64,000 nucleotides of DNA from positions 1-64,000 of the forward strand of contig CANFQX010000006.1 of the NCBI GenBank assembly GCA_947449255.1, written 5' to 3'. Position numbers and translations under genes: made by a program. Source of the stretch: Pseudobdellovibrionaceae bacterium (lineage in GTDB: Bacteria; Bdellovibrionota; Bdellovibrionia; Bdellovibrionales; Bdellovibrionaceae). Under the pieces are notes generated by a model that made no database searches, was not told where the DNA came from, and saw only the letters and a list, made by a program, of their open reading frames with translations. Positions 27,068-35,951 of this stretch are shown here, one piece after another; position 1 is the stretch's first letter; each line of letters opens with the position of its first letter.

Positions 27068-27449
27068 AACTCATCCTGAATCAAATACTATTCCTGTTGA
27101 ACCTTATGATGTTTTTAAAGTCATGCAGCTGACTAGAGGCACTGCTCTTGAAAATCATGTTGCGGCTGATTGGGTATCAATTTCCGCTCATCAAAAATCA
27201 AATGTTCATCGTCATAACTTTTCAGAAACAGTGCTCTTTATTGTTTCTGGAACTGCACTTGCCCGAGTTGGTGAGAAAACATTCCAAGTCAATGAGGGTG
27301 ATCAGATCATTATTCGACCGACTGAATATCATGGATTCACAACCTCAGAACAAGCCTTGGTCTTTATTTCGATTCAGTCGCCCCCTATATTGAACAAGAC
27401 AACTGGCGTCTTGGATCTTGAGCCTTTACAAACTGGTCCCTTAAATTGA
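27051..27449 (+). CDS. Cupin-domain protein
   Basis: 132 residues from a GTG at 27051 with GGAG 7 bases upstream. The single cupin barrel shows motif 1 (SNVHRHNFSETVLFIVSG, with three His/Glu metal ligands) and motif 2 (GDQIIIRPTEYHGF, with the fourth His). The metal site looks complete. Small cupins of this kind may be sugar-binding, dioxygenase-like or simply regulatory; no substrate is suggested by context. Overlap with the YkgJ-like gene implies a two-gene unit. Confidence 0.75.
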   Translation: MAGELKTHPESNTIPVEPYDVFKVMQLTRGTALENHVAADWVSISAHQKSNVHRHNFSETVLFIVSGTALARVGEKTFQVNEGDQIIIRPTEYHGFTTSEQALVFISIQSPPILNKTTGVLDLEPLQTGPLN

Positions 27450-27513
27450 TGATGCCATCTTTTTAAACCTACTGCCCTCGGGTATGACCAAGTCTGGCCA
27501 TCCTGTGCAGCCT

Positions 27514-27572
27514 TTCTCAAGCGCATCTTGAGCTTGAGAACTAAGTACTAAGCCTCTAGGTACGGCGTACCT
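27514..27572. terminator. Two hairpins between convergent cupin and ACP genes
   Basis: A 9-bp perfect stem (27514-27522 with 27532-27540, 9-base loop) and a 6-bp stem AGGTAC-GGC-GTACCT (27558-27572) that abuts the ACP stop codon. Neither has a good T-tract, so intrinsic termination is plausible but not certain. Confidence 0.35.
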
Positions 27573-27815
27573 TTAGCCCTCAAGAAAATGGATAAGGTCA
27601 GCTAGGCAATTGAGCTCTTTCAAAGTTCTTTCTGAAATTTTTGTTCCCGTAGAATTTTCAATCAATACTAGTAATTTATAAAAATCGAAGGAATCGATAT
27701 CCACTTGAGTCCGTAATGGCTTGTTGAGGTCAATTTCTGAAAAAGTGATTTCAGGGGCTACGCTGTGAAAGGCCTCAGAAATAGCCTTTTCAATTTCTGG
27801 TTCCGTCATTTTCAT
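27573..27815 (-). CDS. Acyl carrier protein-like
   Basis: 80 residues from the ATG at 27815, 5 bases after GGAG; longer in-frame starts would run into the E2 gene. The helical ACP pattern centres on VDIDSFDFYKLL, where the Ser of DSF is the expected phosphopantetheine site (most ACPs read DSL). It is the last gene after acyl-CoA synthetase, E1 alpha, E1 beta and E2, 22 bp downstream of E2. It could receive an acyl group made by this operon, or carry one as a dedicated starter. The partner enzyme is unknown. Confidence 0.65.
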   Translation of the reverse strand: MKMTEPEIEKAISEAFHSVAPEITFSEIDLNKPLRTQVDIDSFDFYKLLVLIENSTGTKISERTLKELNCLADLIHFLEG

Positions 27816-27837
27816 ATTCACTCCGACCATTATAGAT

Positions 27838-28851
27838 TTATTTTTGAACAGCTGGTGACAACACTTTGGGGTCCCCCAAAACGTCTGCCAATTTCTGCAG
27901 GAATTTCGAACCAGACAGTCCATCACTCACTCTGTGATCAGCGCTTAAAGTCACATCGACGATATAACCGGGGCGCACTGTTGAGCCATCAACCACGGGC
28001 TCTTTGTGAATTTGTCCAAAACCGATCAGCGCAACCTGCGGTGGGAAAATGACCCCAATCACCTCATGGCTGCCGAGGTCGCCAATATTTGTGATAGTCA
28101 CTGTACCCTCGGAAATTTCAGCCAATTTAAGCTTAGTATCGCGCGTTCTTTGAATAAGCCCCTTTAAATCCGAATTGATTTCAAAGATATTTTTAGTTTG
28201 AACTTTAATCAAAGCAGGAGCAATCACCCCTCCGGACTTTAGCGCAATAGCCATTCCAATATTGATGTCTGAACTGGTTGAAAACTTTCCATCAACATAA
28301 AATCCATTCATCAGGGGAAAAAATTTTAAGGCTTCTGCAACTGCAGCGACCAATAAGGTTGGCATCAACAAGCGATCTTCTGAGGATCTGGATTTGTTCA
28401 TTTCATCTAGAAAATTAATTAAAGGATCCACGCCGACTCTTATTTTCAAATAATAGTGAGGAATTTCTTTCTTTGAACGAGACATGGCTTTAGCGACGGC
28501 CTCACGAATATCAACAAAGTTGGCTTCAACTTCTGTAGGCTCCTTTTCTGGGGCAGCCTTTGGCAGCTGAGCCAGTGGCACTTGGGGAGCACCGATATCT
28601 GCAGCTGCAGCCGCATCCAATTCCATTTTCGCCAACACTGCGCCCACTGGATAGAACTCATCAGGCTTTGCAATCAGTTCTGTGATTCTGCCAGCACGAA
28701 AACTATCCATCTCAACAGCTGCTTTTTGTGTTTCAATGATGGCGATCTCCTGATCTTTATCAATGTGATCACCCACATTGATCTTCCATTCGACCAAACG
28801 ACCTTTATCCATATCGGCGCCCAAAGATGGCATTGTGACTTCATAAATCAT
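27838..28851 (-). CDS. Short 2-oxoacid dehydrogenase E2 acyltransferase
   Basis: 337 residues, about 70-100 shorter than usual. An N-terminal lipoyl domain (ETQKAAVE, lipoyl Lys43) is followed by a short Ala/Pro linker, then the acyltransferase core with [13 protein letters not shown] near the end (catalytic His, normally DHRVIDG). The peripheral-subunit-binding domain between lipoyl and core domains, which docks E1/E3, is not recognisable. It forms the core of a complex transferring an acyl group from E1 to CoA. Start overlaps the E1 beta stop (ATGA). No E3 gene is in the window. Confidence 0.8.
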   Translation of the reverse strand: MIYEVTMPSLGADMDKGRLVEWKINVGDHIDKDQEIAIIETQKAAVEMDSFRAGRITELIAKPDEFYPVGAVLAKMELDAAAAADIGAPQVPLAQLPKAAPEKEPTEVEANFVDIREAVAKAMSRSKKEIPHYYLKIRVGVDPLINFLDEMNKSRSSEDRLLMPTLLVAAVAEALKFFPLMNGFYVDGKFSTSSDINIGMAIALKSGGVIAPALIKVQTKNIFEINSDLKGLIQRTRDTKLKLAEISEGTVTITNIGDLGSHEVIGVIFPPQVALIGFGQIHKEPVVDGSTVRPGYIVDVTLSADHRVSDGLSGSKFLQKLADVLGDPKVLSPAVQK

Positions 28852-29819
28852 TTTAAAATTCCTTTCACCATAATCTCGATGTCTGCAACTTGCGGAATAG
28901 CTGCAAGCTCCAGATGTTTTGCGTAGGGAATGGGAACCTCCTTGCGACAGAGGCGTTGAACTGGCCCGTCAAGATCATCAAATGCGGACTCCATAATTCT
29001 TGCAGAAATTTCTGCCGAGATGCTCCCCGACCTCCAGCCCTCATCCACGATAAGGGCTCGATGGGTTTTTTTAACTGATTTTAAAATAGTAGCTTCATCC
29101 AGGGGACGGAGGCTGCGCAAATCAATCACTTCAATTTCATAACCTGCCTTTGCAAGATTATTTGCGGCGGTCAACGCTTTGCAGAGCATCCCCCCATAGG
29201 TGATCAAGGAAAGTTTAGTCCCCGTTCGCCGAACAAGGGCTTTATAAGGAGTGTAGTCCGATTTTTTTTGTTCACACTCATCTTCTTGATTTAAAAGCAT
29301 GGCGTGCTCAAAGATAATAACCGGGTTGTTGTCCAGCAAGGCTTCACCAAGCATATGCCTTGCATCTGTGATTGTTGCTGGAACCAAAATCTTAAGCCCA
29401 GGAATATGGGCAAACCAACCTTCAAATGAATTGGAATGCTGGGCCGCAAGTTGCCTTCCTCCGCCAGTGGTCGTTCGGATCACAAGTGGAATAGAAAATT
29501 GTCCCCCCGACATGTGTCGAATCATTGCCGCACAATTCACAATTTGGTCTAGAGCAAGCAAACTGAAATTCACCGTCATGATTTCAACAATAGGTCGAAG
29601 GCCCCCAAGGGCCGCACCTATACCTAGTCCAACAAAACCTAACTCTGATAAAGGAGTGTCTCGAATTCTTTCAGGCCCGAATTCAGTCAAAAAGTTTTTA
29701 CTGACGGCGTAGCTCCCACCGTAGGCTCCGACGTCTTCTCCCATTAAAAAAGTGCGAGGATCTAATATTAAGGCTTCATGGAGTGCTTGGCGCAGGGCCT
29801 CTCTGTAGCTTATTTTCAT
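28848..29819 (-). CDS. 2-oxoacid dehydrogenase E1 beta subunit
   Basis: 323 residues from the ATG at 29819 (AAGGA upstream), which overlaps the E1 alpha end by 44 bp in another frame. Transketolase-type features: [56 protein letters not shown] and the C-terminal DLRSLRPLD with the following hydrophobic strand. With the alpha subunit it decarboxylates a 2-oxo acid (pyruvate, acetoin-type or branched-chain) using thiamine diphosphate. Substrate specificity cannot be set by eye. Confidence 0.85.
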   Translation of the reverse strand: MKISYREALRQALHEALILDPRTFLMGEDVGAYGGSYAVSKNFLTEFGPERIRDTPLSELGFVGLGIGAALGGLRPIVEIMTVNFSLLALDQIVNCAAMIRHMSGGQFSIPLVIRTTTGGGRQLAAQHSNSFEGWFAHIPGLKILVPATITDARHMLGEALLDNNPVIIFEHAMLLNQEDECEQKKSDYTPYKALVRRTGTKLSLITYGGMLCKALTAANNLAKAGYEIEVIDLRSLRPLDEATILKSVKKTHRALIVDEGWRSGSISAEISARIMESAFDDLDGPVQRLCRKEVPIPYAKHLELAAIPQVADIEIMVKGILK

Positions 29820-30768
29820 AGTACACGTCCTTTTCAAGATCTTGAATGGGCTCATATTCGCTAGCCTCCGCGAATTTAACGGCCTCGCTAAATTCAATTT
29901 CAATTTCCTGCTGAATATTTTTGAGCATGTTGAGATCTAAAATCTTTTTATCAAAAAGTTCTTTCTTAAAATTTTCAATCGGACAGCGCACTTTCCACTC
30001 ACTGATCTCTTGTTTGGATCTGTACAAATCAGGATCAAACATTGAATGAGGTCGAAATCGATAAGTCTTAAATTCTACAAAGAAGGGACCCTTTTCTGCT
30101 TTTATGAATGCGAATAGTTCCTTGGATTTATTATAAACCTCTTGAACATTCATTCCATCAACTGTGATGCCAGGAATATTATAACTGGCTGCTTTTTTTA
30201 CCAGATTTGTTTCTGATTGATATCGATTCAGAGCTGTTCCCATAGCGTAGAGGTTGTTTTCACAACAAAAAAGAATGGGCAATTTCCAGAGCGCAGCCAA
30301 ATTCATTGTCTCGTGAAACTCCCCCTCGGCCATGGCCCCATCTCCAAAAAAACAAATTGAAATGCGATCTTCTTTTAATATCTTAGCAGCTAAAGCCAAC
30401 CCCGCAGCATGAGGAAGACCGCTAGCAACAATGGCATTCCCACCAAAAAAGCGCTGCTCTGCCGAATATAAATGCATGGAACCGCCACGTCCCCGAGAGC
30501 AGCCATCTTTCTTACCAAACATTTCTGCCATGATCGCTTTGGCCGTGATTCCCTTTAATAAGGCATGGCCATGCTCTCGGTAAGTGGCAACAACATTGTC
30601 TTGTTGCCGTGCATGCTCGAGGACTCCACAAGCCACCGCTTCTTGGCCGATATAGAGATGAAGAAAGCCGCGAATTTTTTCTTGTGTATAAAGTTCTGCA
30701 CAAAGCTCTTCCATATGACGTAGTCGGAGCATATTTTTAAGTAAGCGCAGTAGTGTTTCTGGATTCAT
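29776..30768 (-). CDS. 2-oxoacid dehydrogenase E1 alpha subunit
   Basis: 330 residues. The thiamine diphosphate site [20 protein letters not shown]...CENN is complete. GRGGSMHLY and the phosphorylation-loop region [16 protein letters not shown] are as in PdhA/AcoA proteins. Start overlaps the upstream acyl-CoA synthetase stop (ATGA). It acts as a heterotetramer with the next gene product. Similar length and motifs to pyruvate and acetoin dehydrogenase alpha subunits. Confidence 0.87.
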   Translation of the reverse strand: MNPETLLRLLKNMLRLRHMEELCAELYTQEKIRGFLHLYIGQEAVACGVLEHARQQDNVVATYREHGHALLKGITAKAIMAEMFGKKDGCSRGRGGSMHLYSAEQRFFGGNAIVASGLPHAAGLALAAKILKEDRISICFFGDGAMAEGEFHETMNLAALWKLPILFCCENNLYAMGTALNRYQSETNLVKKAASYNIPGITVDGMNVQEVYNKSKELFAFIKAEKGPFFVEFKTYRFRPHSMFDPDLYRSKQEISEWKVRCPIENFKKELFDKKILDLNMLKNIQQEIEIEFSEAVKFAEASEYEPIQDLEKDVYYENKLQRGPAPSTP

Positions 30769-32471
30769 ATTGGCAGCTCCAGAGTTGAAATATCACCTTC
30801 GGGAAGGCCCATCTCTCTGGACTTCAAAAGACGACGCAGAATCTTGCCACTTTTTGTTTTTGGCAGCGTATCTATATAGGAAATCTCTTTGGGTGCAACG
30901 ACTGCACCTAAACGCTTTCGAGCAAAACCAAGAATATCGAGCATTAAGGTTTCACTCCAAATGAAATCTTTTTTCAAAGAGACAAATGCTTTCACAATCT
31001 CACCCACAGTGGCATCTGGTTTTCCAATGACGGCAGCTTCAAGGACTGCCGGATGCTCCATCAATACACTTTCCACTTCAAAAGGCCCAATCAGATGACC
31101 TGAAGACTTAATTAAATCATCGGTTCGACCGACAAACCAATAATAACCCTCCGAATCCATCGTTGCTATGTCGCCTGATAAATAGAAATCATCAACAAAG
31201 CACTTGCGATACCTCTCTTCTTCCCCCAGATATCCGCGAAACATGGCTGGCCATCCGACCCGAATGGCGATCTCCCCCTTTGAACCTGGGCAAGATAATT
31301 TTTCAATACCCCCCTCTTTATTTCTTTGCACAAGTGCCACTTCAATTCCAGGCAGGGGCTTGCCCATCGACCCCGCTTTGATCTCCATATCAATGTAATT
31401 TGAAATAATAATTCCGCCTGTTTCGGTTTGCCACCAATTGTCGTGAATCAATATTTTTAGTTTCTCTTTAAATTTGATAACGACTTCAGGATTCAATGGC
31501 TCTCCCACTGAGGCTGCATAGCGAATCTTTGAGAGATCAAAATTCGATCCTAAATCAAAGCCAGAGCGCATGAGCATACGCAGAGCAGTGGGAGCTGTGT
31601 ACCAATTGGTGACTTGAAATTCATCCAGGATCAAATACCAACGTTCAGCTTGAAACTCAGCCTCATCCACTAACATCGTCAACCCATTGACTAAGGGGGA
31701 AACAATTCCATAGGAGGTTCCAGTCACCCAACCCGGATCTGCAGTACACCAAAAAGTATCTTCAGTTCTTAAATTCAATGCCATTTGCCCAGAGTGTTTA
31801 TGATAAACTACGGCCGAGTGTGCATGCAGGGCACCTTTAGGTTTTCCCGTGGTGCCACTGGTAAAATGGAGTAAAGCTATATCCTCTGGATTTGTCTTTT
31901 CAATAAGGTAATCCGAACTAAAGCTATCAATAAATTTTTTAAAATCTAGGAAATCTGGAATCTTTACCTTGGAAGCATCTATATCATTCACCAATATTAT
32001 ATATTTTAGATCAGGCAACTGAGACCGAATAGGAGCAATTTTTTTTGCATAATAGGATGCCATCGTCACCAGAACTTTAGCTCGTCCAAACAATGCCCTT
32101 GTTTTTACCGGTTCAGCACCGAAGGCTGAAAAAAGTGGGCAAAACACAGCACCAATTCTTAAGGTCCCAAGGGCTACAACATACAGCTCATGCACGCGAG
32201 GTAACAAAGCAAAAACCTTGTCTCCTTTACCAACACCAAGACTTTGTAAGCCTCTGGCAAACTGACAAGTTTGATGGGTCAAATCTTTATATGTGAGATC
32301 AAGTATTGCATTTTTATCTGCTGGCCAGTTTTTTGAAATAAATCGAATGGCGACTTTATTTTCGATGGCGGTCCCTAAATGCTTATCGAGGGCCTCGTAA
32401 CAGATATTAAGAAAGCCACCGGCACCAGTTAAACACTCAGCTACCTTTTCTTTCCATTGAAATTCAGCCAT
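30765..32471 (-). CDS. Acetyl-CoA synthetase-like AMP-forming acyl-CoA ligase
   Basis: 568 residues, close to Bacillus-type AcsA (about 570). AMP-binding motifs: LHFTSGTTGKPKG (P-loop), WWQTETGG, YLSGDIATMD with GRTDDLIKSSG, and the acetylatable PKTKSGKILRR near the end. It activates acetate or a related short acid as acyl-AMP then acyl-CoA in the cytoplasm. First gene of the operon with E1 alpha, E1 beta, short E2 and ACP. That company suggests a common acyl-CoA product rather than simple acetate scavenging. Confidence 0.82.
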   Translation of the reverse strand: MAEFQWKEKVAECLTGAGGFLNICYEALDKHLGTAIENKVAIRFISKNWPADKNAILDLTYKDLTHQTCQFARGLQSLGVGKGDKVFALLPRVHELYVVALGTLRIGAVFCPLFSAFGAEPVKTRALFGRAKVLVTMASYYAKKIAPIRSQLPDLKYIILVNDIDASKVKIPDFLDFKKFIDSFSSDYLIEKTNPEDIALLHFTSGTTGKPKGALHAHSAVVYHKHSGQMALNLRTEDTFWCTADPGWVTGTSYGIVSPLVNGLTMLVDEAEFQAERWYLILDEFQVTNWYTAPTALRMLMRSGFDLGSNFDLSKIRYAASVGEPLNPEVVIKFKEKLKILIHDNWWQTETGGIIISNYIDMEIKAGSMGKPLPGIEVALVQRNKEGGIEKLSCPGSKGEIAIRVGWPAMFRGYLGEEERYRKCFVDDFYLSGDIATMDSEGYYWFVGRTDDLIKSSGHLIGPFEVESVLMEHPAVLEAAVIGKPDATVGEIVKAFVSLKKDFIWSETLMLDILGFARKRLGAVVAPKEISYIDTLPKTKSGKILRRLLKSREMGLPEGDISTLELPI

Positions 32472-32682
32472 CTGGAATCACCTCTGAAACGAGGCTAGCA
32501 GTTTAAATCTAGACGACAAAGCCCCCAATGCGGAGGCTTGTTAGAGAACATTGGTTATAAGCAAATTTTGTCAGTTGCCTATAAAAGCAAAAATTACAGA
32601 ATTAGAATTAAAGTCTTAGACTCATAGTTGATTTTATTTTTTTGGACTATCGAGCATTGCTTTGACTTTTAAACCAACCTAC

Positions 32683-33057
32683 ATGAATTTAATATTAATG
32701 AGACTTACGGCAAAAAAGCTTCCAAAGGTTGAAATAGATAAAATTATAAATTCTAAAATGAATTGGATTATGTCCTTTAGCAAACCACTAAAAGTTATTC
32801 TTTTTGGTTCCGCAAGTACTGGTGAAATGACAGAATACTCAGATATAGATATTATACTGATCTTCCCTAACGACTCCGATGTAAAAAAAATAGGACTTGA
32901 GCTTGAAAAGAATCGGCCCAAGGATGATTGGCCACATGATTTGATTTTTCAAACTCAGGAGAGTTTTGAATATAGCATTTCAAAGGGTGGCGGCGCTTGC
33001 TGGCTTGCCTCCCAAGAAGGAATTCTGCTCTTTGAAAGGAAATTAAATGAGCCCTAA
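32683..33057 (+). CDS. MNT-type nucleotidyltransferase, HEPN partner
   Basis: About 124 residues. The minimal nucleotidyltransferase signature is present: VILFGSASTGEMTEYSDIDIIL (GSxxxG...DxD). The start is uncertain: TTG at 32662, ATG at 32683 and ATG at 32698 are in frame and none has a clear ribosome site. It overlaps the HEPN gene by 11 bp. MNT proteins in such pairs act as antitoxins, in known cases by adding AMP to the HEPN toxin. The antitoxin role here is family inference. Confidence 0.75.
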   Translation: MNLILMRLTAKKLPKVEIDKIINSKMNWIMSFSKPLKVILFGSASTGEMTEYSDIDIILIFPNDSDVKKIGLELEKNRPKDDWPHDLIFQTQESFEYSISKGGGACWLASQEGILLFERKLNEP

Positions 33058-33454
33058 AAAACAAGAACGCTTATTTGCCGTTGAATACTCTAAAGAGCTT
33101 CTAAAAATAGCGGAAGGGGATCTCTTCACTGCAATTGCTATTCAAAACAATGCAAAAGCACGACTTGAAAATGCTTTTTATATGGTACAACAATGCATTG
33201 AAAAAGCGTTGAAGGCCGTTCTTGTCAGTAAAAAAGTGCCCGTTCCACTGGTTCATGACTTGGGTGTTTTATTGGCAAAACTACCGAATGAACTAAATCC
33301 TCCATTCGGCTATGAGCTTTCCGATTTAAATCAATACGCCTCAATTCGCCGATATGAAATTGGTCAATTTACATTAGACAACGAAGAGTTAAAGCTTGTT
33401 ATTGAAAAAGGACAAGAAATTCTTGATTGGTGCAAAGCCAATTCAACTTTTTAA
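33047..33454 (+). CDS. HEPN-domain protein, probable toxin partner of MNT
   Basis: 135 residues of the HEPN (PF05168-like) helical fold: ENAFYMVQQCIEKALKAVLV, VPLVHDLGVLL, and LNQYASIRRYEIG. The R-x4-6-H ribonuclease motif of HepT toxins is not evident, though an RRYE segment is at the place of the conserved Arg. AGGA is located 7 bases before the ATG, which lies within the end of the MNT gene. The pair resembles a type VII toxin-antitoxin or an MNT/HEPN regulatory pair. Activity is uncertain. Confidence 0.72.
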   Translation: MSPKKQERLFAVEYSKELLKIAEGDLFTAIAIQNNAKARLENAFYMVQQCIEKALKAVLVSKKVPVPLVHDLGVLLAKLPNELNPPFGYELSDLNQYASIRRYEIGQFTLDNEELKLVIEKGQEILDWCKANSTF

Positions 33455-33754
33455 AAACTTCAAAAGCGCTTCACAATCAGCCTCTGGATGCAAAGTGAAA
33501 CTCTCGGTCACACCATCGACTGAAGCATAAGTGACAGCCTGCAGTCCATCCACGCAAATATCTAAACAGCTCGAAGTGACCACTCTCACTTTAGAGGAGT
33601 CCCCAGATTCTTTAAGACTCTTTTTAAGAAAGTTTTTTAAATTTTCACCGGCTTGCCCCTCTTCATGCAACGAGGATGCGGGAATAGCTTTTGCGCACTT
33701 TGTGCAGACAAGCAAGATTCCTTGGGACCAGGCTGTTTCTTCTTTTTTTATCAT
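33443..33754 (-). CDS. Thioredoxin-like [2Fe-2S] ferredoxin
   Basis: 103 residues from the ATG at 33754, which overlaps the menE stop (ATGA) and has AGGAG 6 bases upstream. Four Cys in the pattern CTKC near residue 18 and SSCLDIC near residue 62 match the thioredoxin-like 2Fe-2S family. It is the last gene of the menA-menC-menE operon. The last 12 bp overlap the convergent HEPN gene. Its redox partner is unknown. Confidence 0.65.
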   Translation of the reverse strand: MIKKEETAWSQGILLVCTKCAKAIPASSLHEEGQAGENLKNFLKKSLKESGDSSKVRVVTSSCLDICVDGLQAVTYASVDGVTESFTLHPEADCEALLKFLKS

Positions 33755-34974
33755 AGTTTTCTCCTGATTAGATTCCATTGTATTTTGCCTAATTCAGTTC
33801 TTGGAATTTCATCTACGAAATGAATCTTTCTTATTTTTTCATAGGGCAGCACAAACTCACTGTATTTATCTGCAACGCTTTCAGCAATATCCTGTTTTAA
33901 GGTCGATACTAAATGAATTTCAGCACCCAATCTTTCAGAGGGCATATCGATCAAACACAATTGCAGCGGCCATTTTTCTTTGACCTCTTGTCCGGCCACT
34001 TCAAGAATTGCCCTTGATAAATGCGAACGCAAACTGGCTAAATTGCAACCCTCTCCACCTATCTTAATATACTCACTGTCTCGGCCAACAATCATAATGC
34101 TTCGCTGAATCGGATTAAATTCCCCGTGATCCTCAGTGGTAAACCATCCCTCATTTTTGGGATCCCAATGATGAAGGTCTGTTGCACTTCTTTGCGCATA
34201 GCAGGTTAACAAAGATGTGGCCTTGATTTTTAACAAACCCGTTTCTGATGTTTTTACATCCGAGTGAGGTAATAAAAAAAGATCCGGCAATTCAAGCATT
34301 TTGGTTGCAATCAAAGATTCTAAAGAAGCGGTTGCGATTTGCGAACAAGTCTCAGTCATTCCATAACTTGGCAATACGGGCCAACCAAGGGCCCTCGCTT
34401 GGCGATAAAGACTTTCATCCATTGCACCGCCACCGACAATCATCACTCTTAAACTGCTTGGCGCACTTAGTTTTAGTGCGACCAGATCATAAACTTGTGT
34501 GGGCACAAGAGCTGACAGCGTCACTTTGTGATTGATGAGAGTCTGATAAAAATGTGTTGGATTCCACTTGCCGTTTTTGAGGGCGTGCACCACTTTCGAG
34601 TGACTTAAGTAAGCACGAATTTCAATACCCAAACCACCCACATGAAAATGCGGCAGAACCTGGGCCCAAATATCCATTTCAGAAATTTTAAAAAATTCAT
34701 TCACAGCCTGGGCTGATGCCATCAAAGCTGACTTAGAAAGTGCAACAAGCTTGGTTGATTTTATAGATTCAGCAGTTGAGCCCGAAGTTGCAATCCAAAC
34801 ATGGCCTTTGAGATTTCTAATTTTAGAAACAGACTCTGCTAAATCAATGAGGCTTTGATGATCATCTTGGTTTAATCTTGGATTTAGAAAAACCAGATTT
34901 TCAGTTTCAAATTCCGCAGAAAATATTTTATTTATTTCAGAGTTTTTATCTATGGGCTCTTGATTTGAAGCCAT
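33751..34974 (-). CDS. menE: o-Succinylbenzoate-CoA ligase
   Basis: 407 residues of the AMP-forming ligase family: ATSGSTAES (P-loop variant), YGMTETCS, TEDHGEF with GRDSEYIKIGGE, and LGKIQW near the end with the C-terminal Lys. It makes o-succinylbenzoyl-CoA in menaquinone synthesis. Assignment to MenE rather than another ligase rests on the adjacent menC and menA. Overlaps menC by 25 bp, with GGAGA before the ATG. Confidence 0.82.
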   Translation of the reverse strand: MASNQEPIDKNSEINKIFSAEFETENLVFLNPRLNQDDHQSLIDLAESVSKIRNLKGHVWIATSGSTAESIKSTKLVALSKSALMASAQAVNEFFKISEMDIWAQVLPHFHVGGLGIEIRAYLSHSKVVHALKNGKWNPTHFYQTLINHKVTLSALVPTQVYDLVALKLSAPSSLRVMIVGGGAMDESLYRQARALGWPVLPSYGMTETCSQIATASLESLIATKMLELPDLFLLPHSDVKTSETGLLKIKATSLLTCYAQRSATDLHHWDPKNEGWFTTEDHGEFNPIQRSIMIVGRDSEYIKIGGEGCNLASLRSHLSRAILEVAGQEVKEKWPLQLCLIDMPSERLGAEIHLVSTLKQDIAESVADKYSEFVLPYEKIRKIHFVDEIPRTELGKIQWNLIRRKL

Positions 34975-35951
34975 GGCAAAGTCTCCAATAATTGATCAAA
35001 TCCAATCCCTAACCCTGCGGCTGGAAAAAGCTCTGAATTTCGTACAGTCAGTTGTTCCGAAAATAAATCAGCTTTATAAAGATGTTGAGTCAAAAAACCA
35101 CCGTCCAAAATCATGTCCCTATATTGTTTCCTAAGCTCCATAGCTACAGACAACGCATGGGCAGTGCCCACAGGATGATCCATATAGTTGGTGACCGCGA
35201 CCTTTAAGTTCCATCGTGACGCTATCTCCATTGTATTTTGAATATTCAATTTTGCTGGTTTCAGAATAAGAACATCGCAAGGGGCTTTTGTCAGATCGGC
35301 CCAAGGAACTTTGTCGTACTCATTATCTAAGGCAATTTTAGCAAATTTTCTGGCTTCCTGCCAATCCTTGAGATCAAAAGGAAAGGGGTCTTCAATATAC
35401 TCAATTTGATCCAAAATGAGAGGTTCTAATTGATTTAGATAATTTAGGAATAAGGGCAAAGTGGACGATGCATTAAAATCTAATCGCAGCCGAAGTCCAG
35501 CGCTGGCCGCTTCATTCATTGCAGCGATCTCTGATTTGAAATTTCGACCGACTTTTAACTTGAGGGTTTTAAAACCAGCCTGCTTTAAGTCGCCTAATGT
35601 GGCCAATTCAAAATTGTCAGCATCGCTCACTAAATAATTACTTCGGATCTGCACTGGATGCTGAAAAAGGCTTCTTTTTTGCGACCGGGCAAGGGCATCT
35701 CTATGAGCCAACCAAATAGTCTGTTCGAAATGAGGATTTTTTATCCCCAACTCAATATTTTTTATTTGATCCTGTATAGTGGCGTCGCCGAACTGGGACC
35801 AAGAATGAAAATCCGCATAGCCTGTTAAGTTTGCATTCTCAGAATTCCACGAGATTTTAAATAGCGCACCCGAATTCCCCTCCCCTTTGCTGTTCGCATT
35901 GAGGGATCCAAGCGGGGTCAAAGAATAAGGAAAATAACTGAATGAAATCAA
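34950..35951 (-). CDS. menC: o-Succinylbenzoate synthase
   Basis: 333 residues of the enolase superfamily: KTLKLKVGR (KxK catalytic pair), LRLDFNASS, YIEDPFP and ALDNEYD (the three metal-binding acids), then LILKPAKLN (second catalytic Lys). It dehydrates SHCHC to o-succinylbenzoate. Start overlaps the menA stop (ATGA). With menE next, the pathway assignment is strong. Confidence 0.87.
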   Translation of the reverse strand: MISFSYFPYSLTPLGSLNANSKGEGNSGALFKISWNSENANLTGYADFHSWSQFGDATIQDQIKNIELGIKNPHFEQTIWLAHRDALARSQKRSLFQHPVQIRSNYLVSDADNFELATLGDLKQAGFKTLKLKVGRNFKSEIAAMNEAASAGLRLRLDFNASSTLPLFLNYLNQLEPLILDQIEYIEDPFPFDLKDWQEARKFAKIALDNEYDKVPWADLTKAPCDVLILKPAKLNIQNTMEIASRWNLKVAVTNYMDHPVGTAHALSVAMELRKQYRDMILDGGFLTQHLYKADLFSEQLTVRNSELFPAAGLGIGFDQLLETLPWLQIKSP

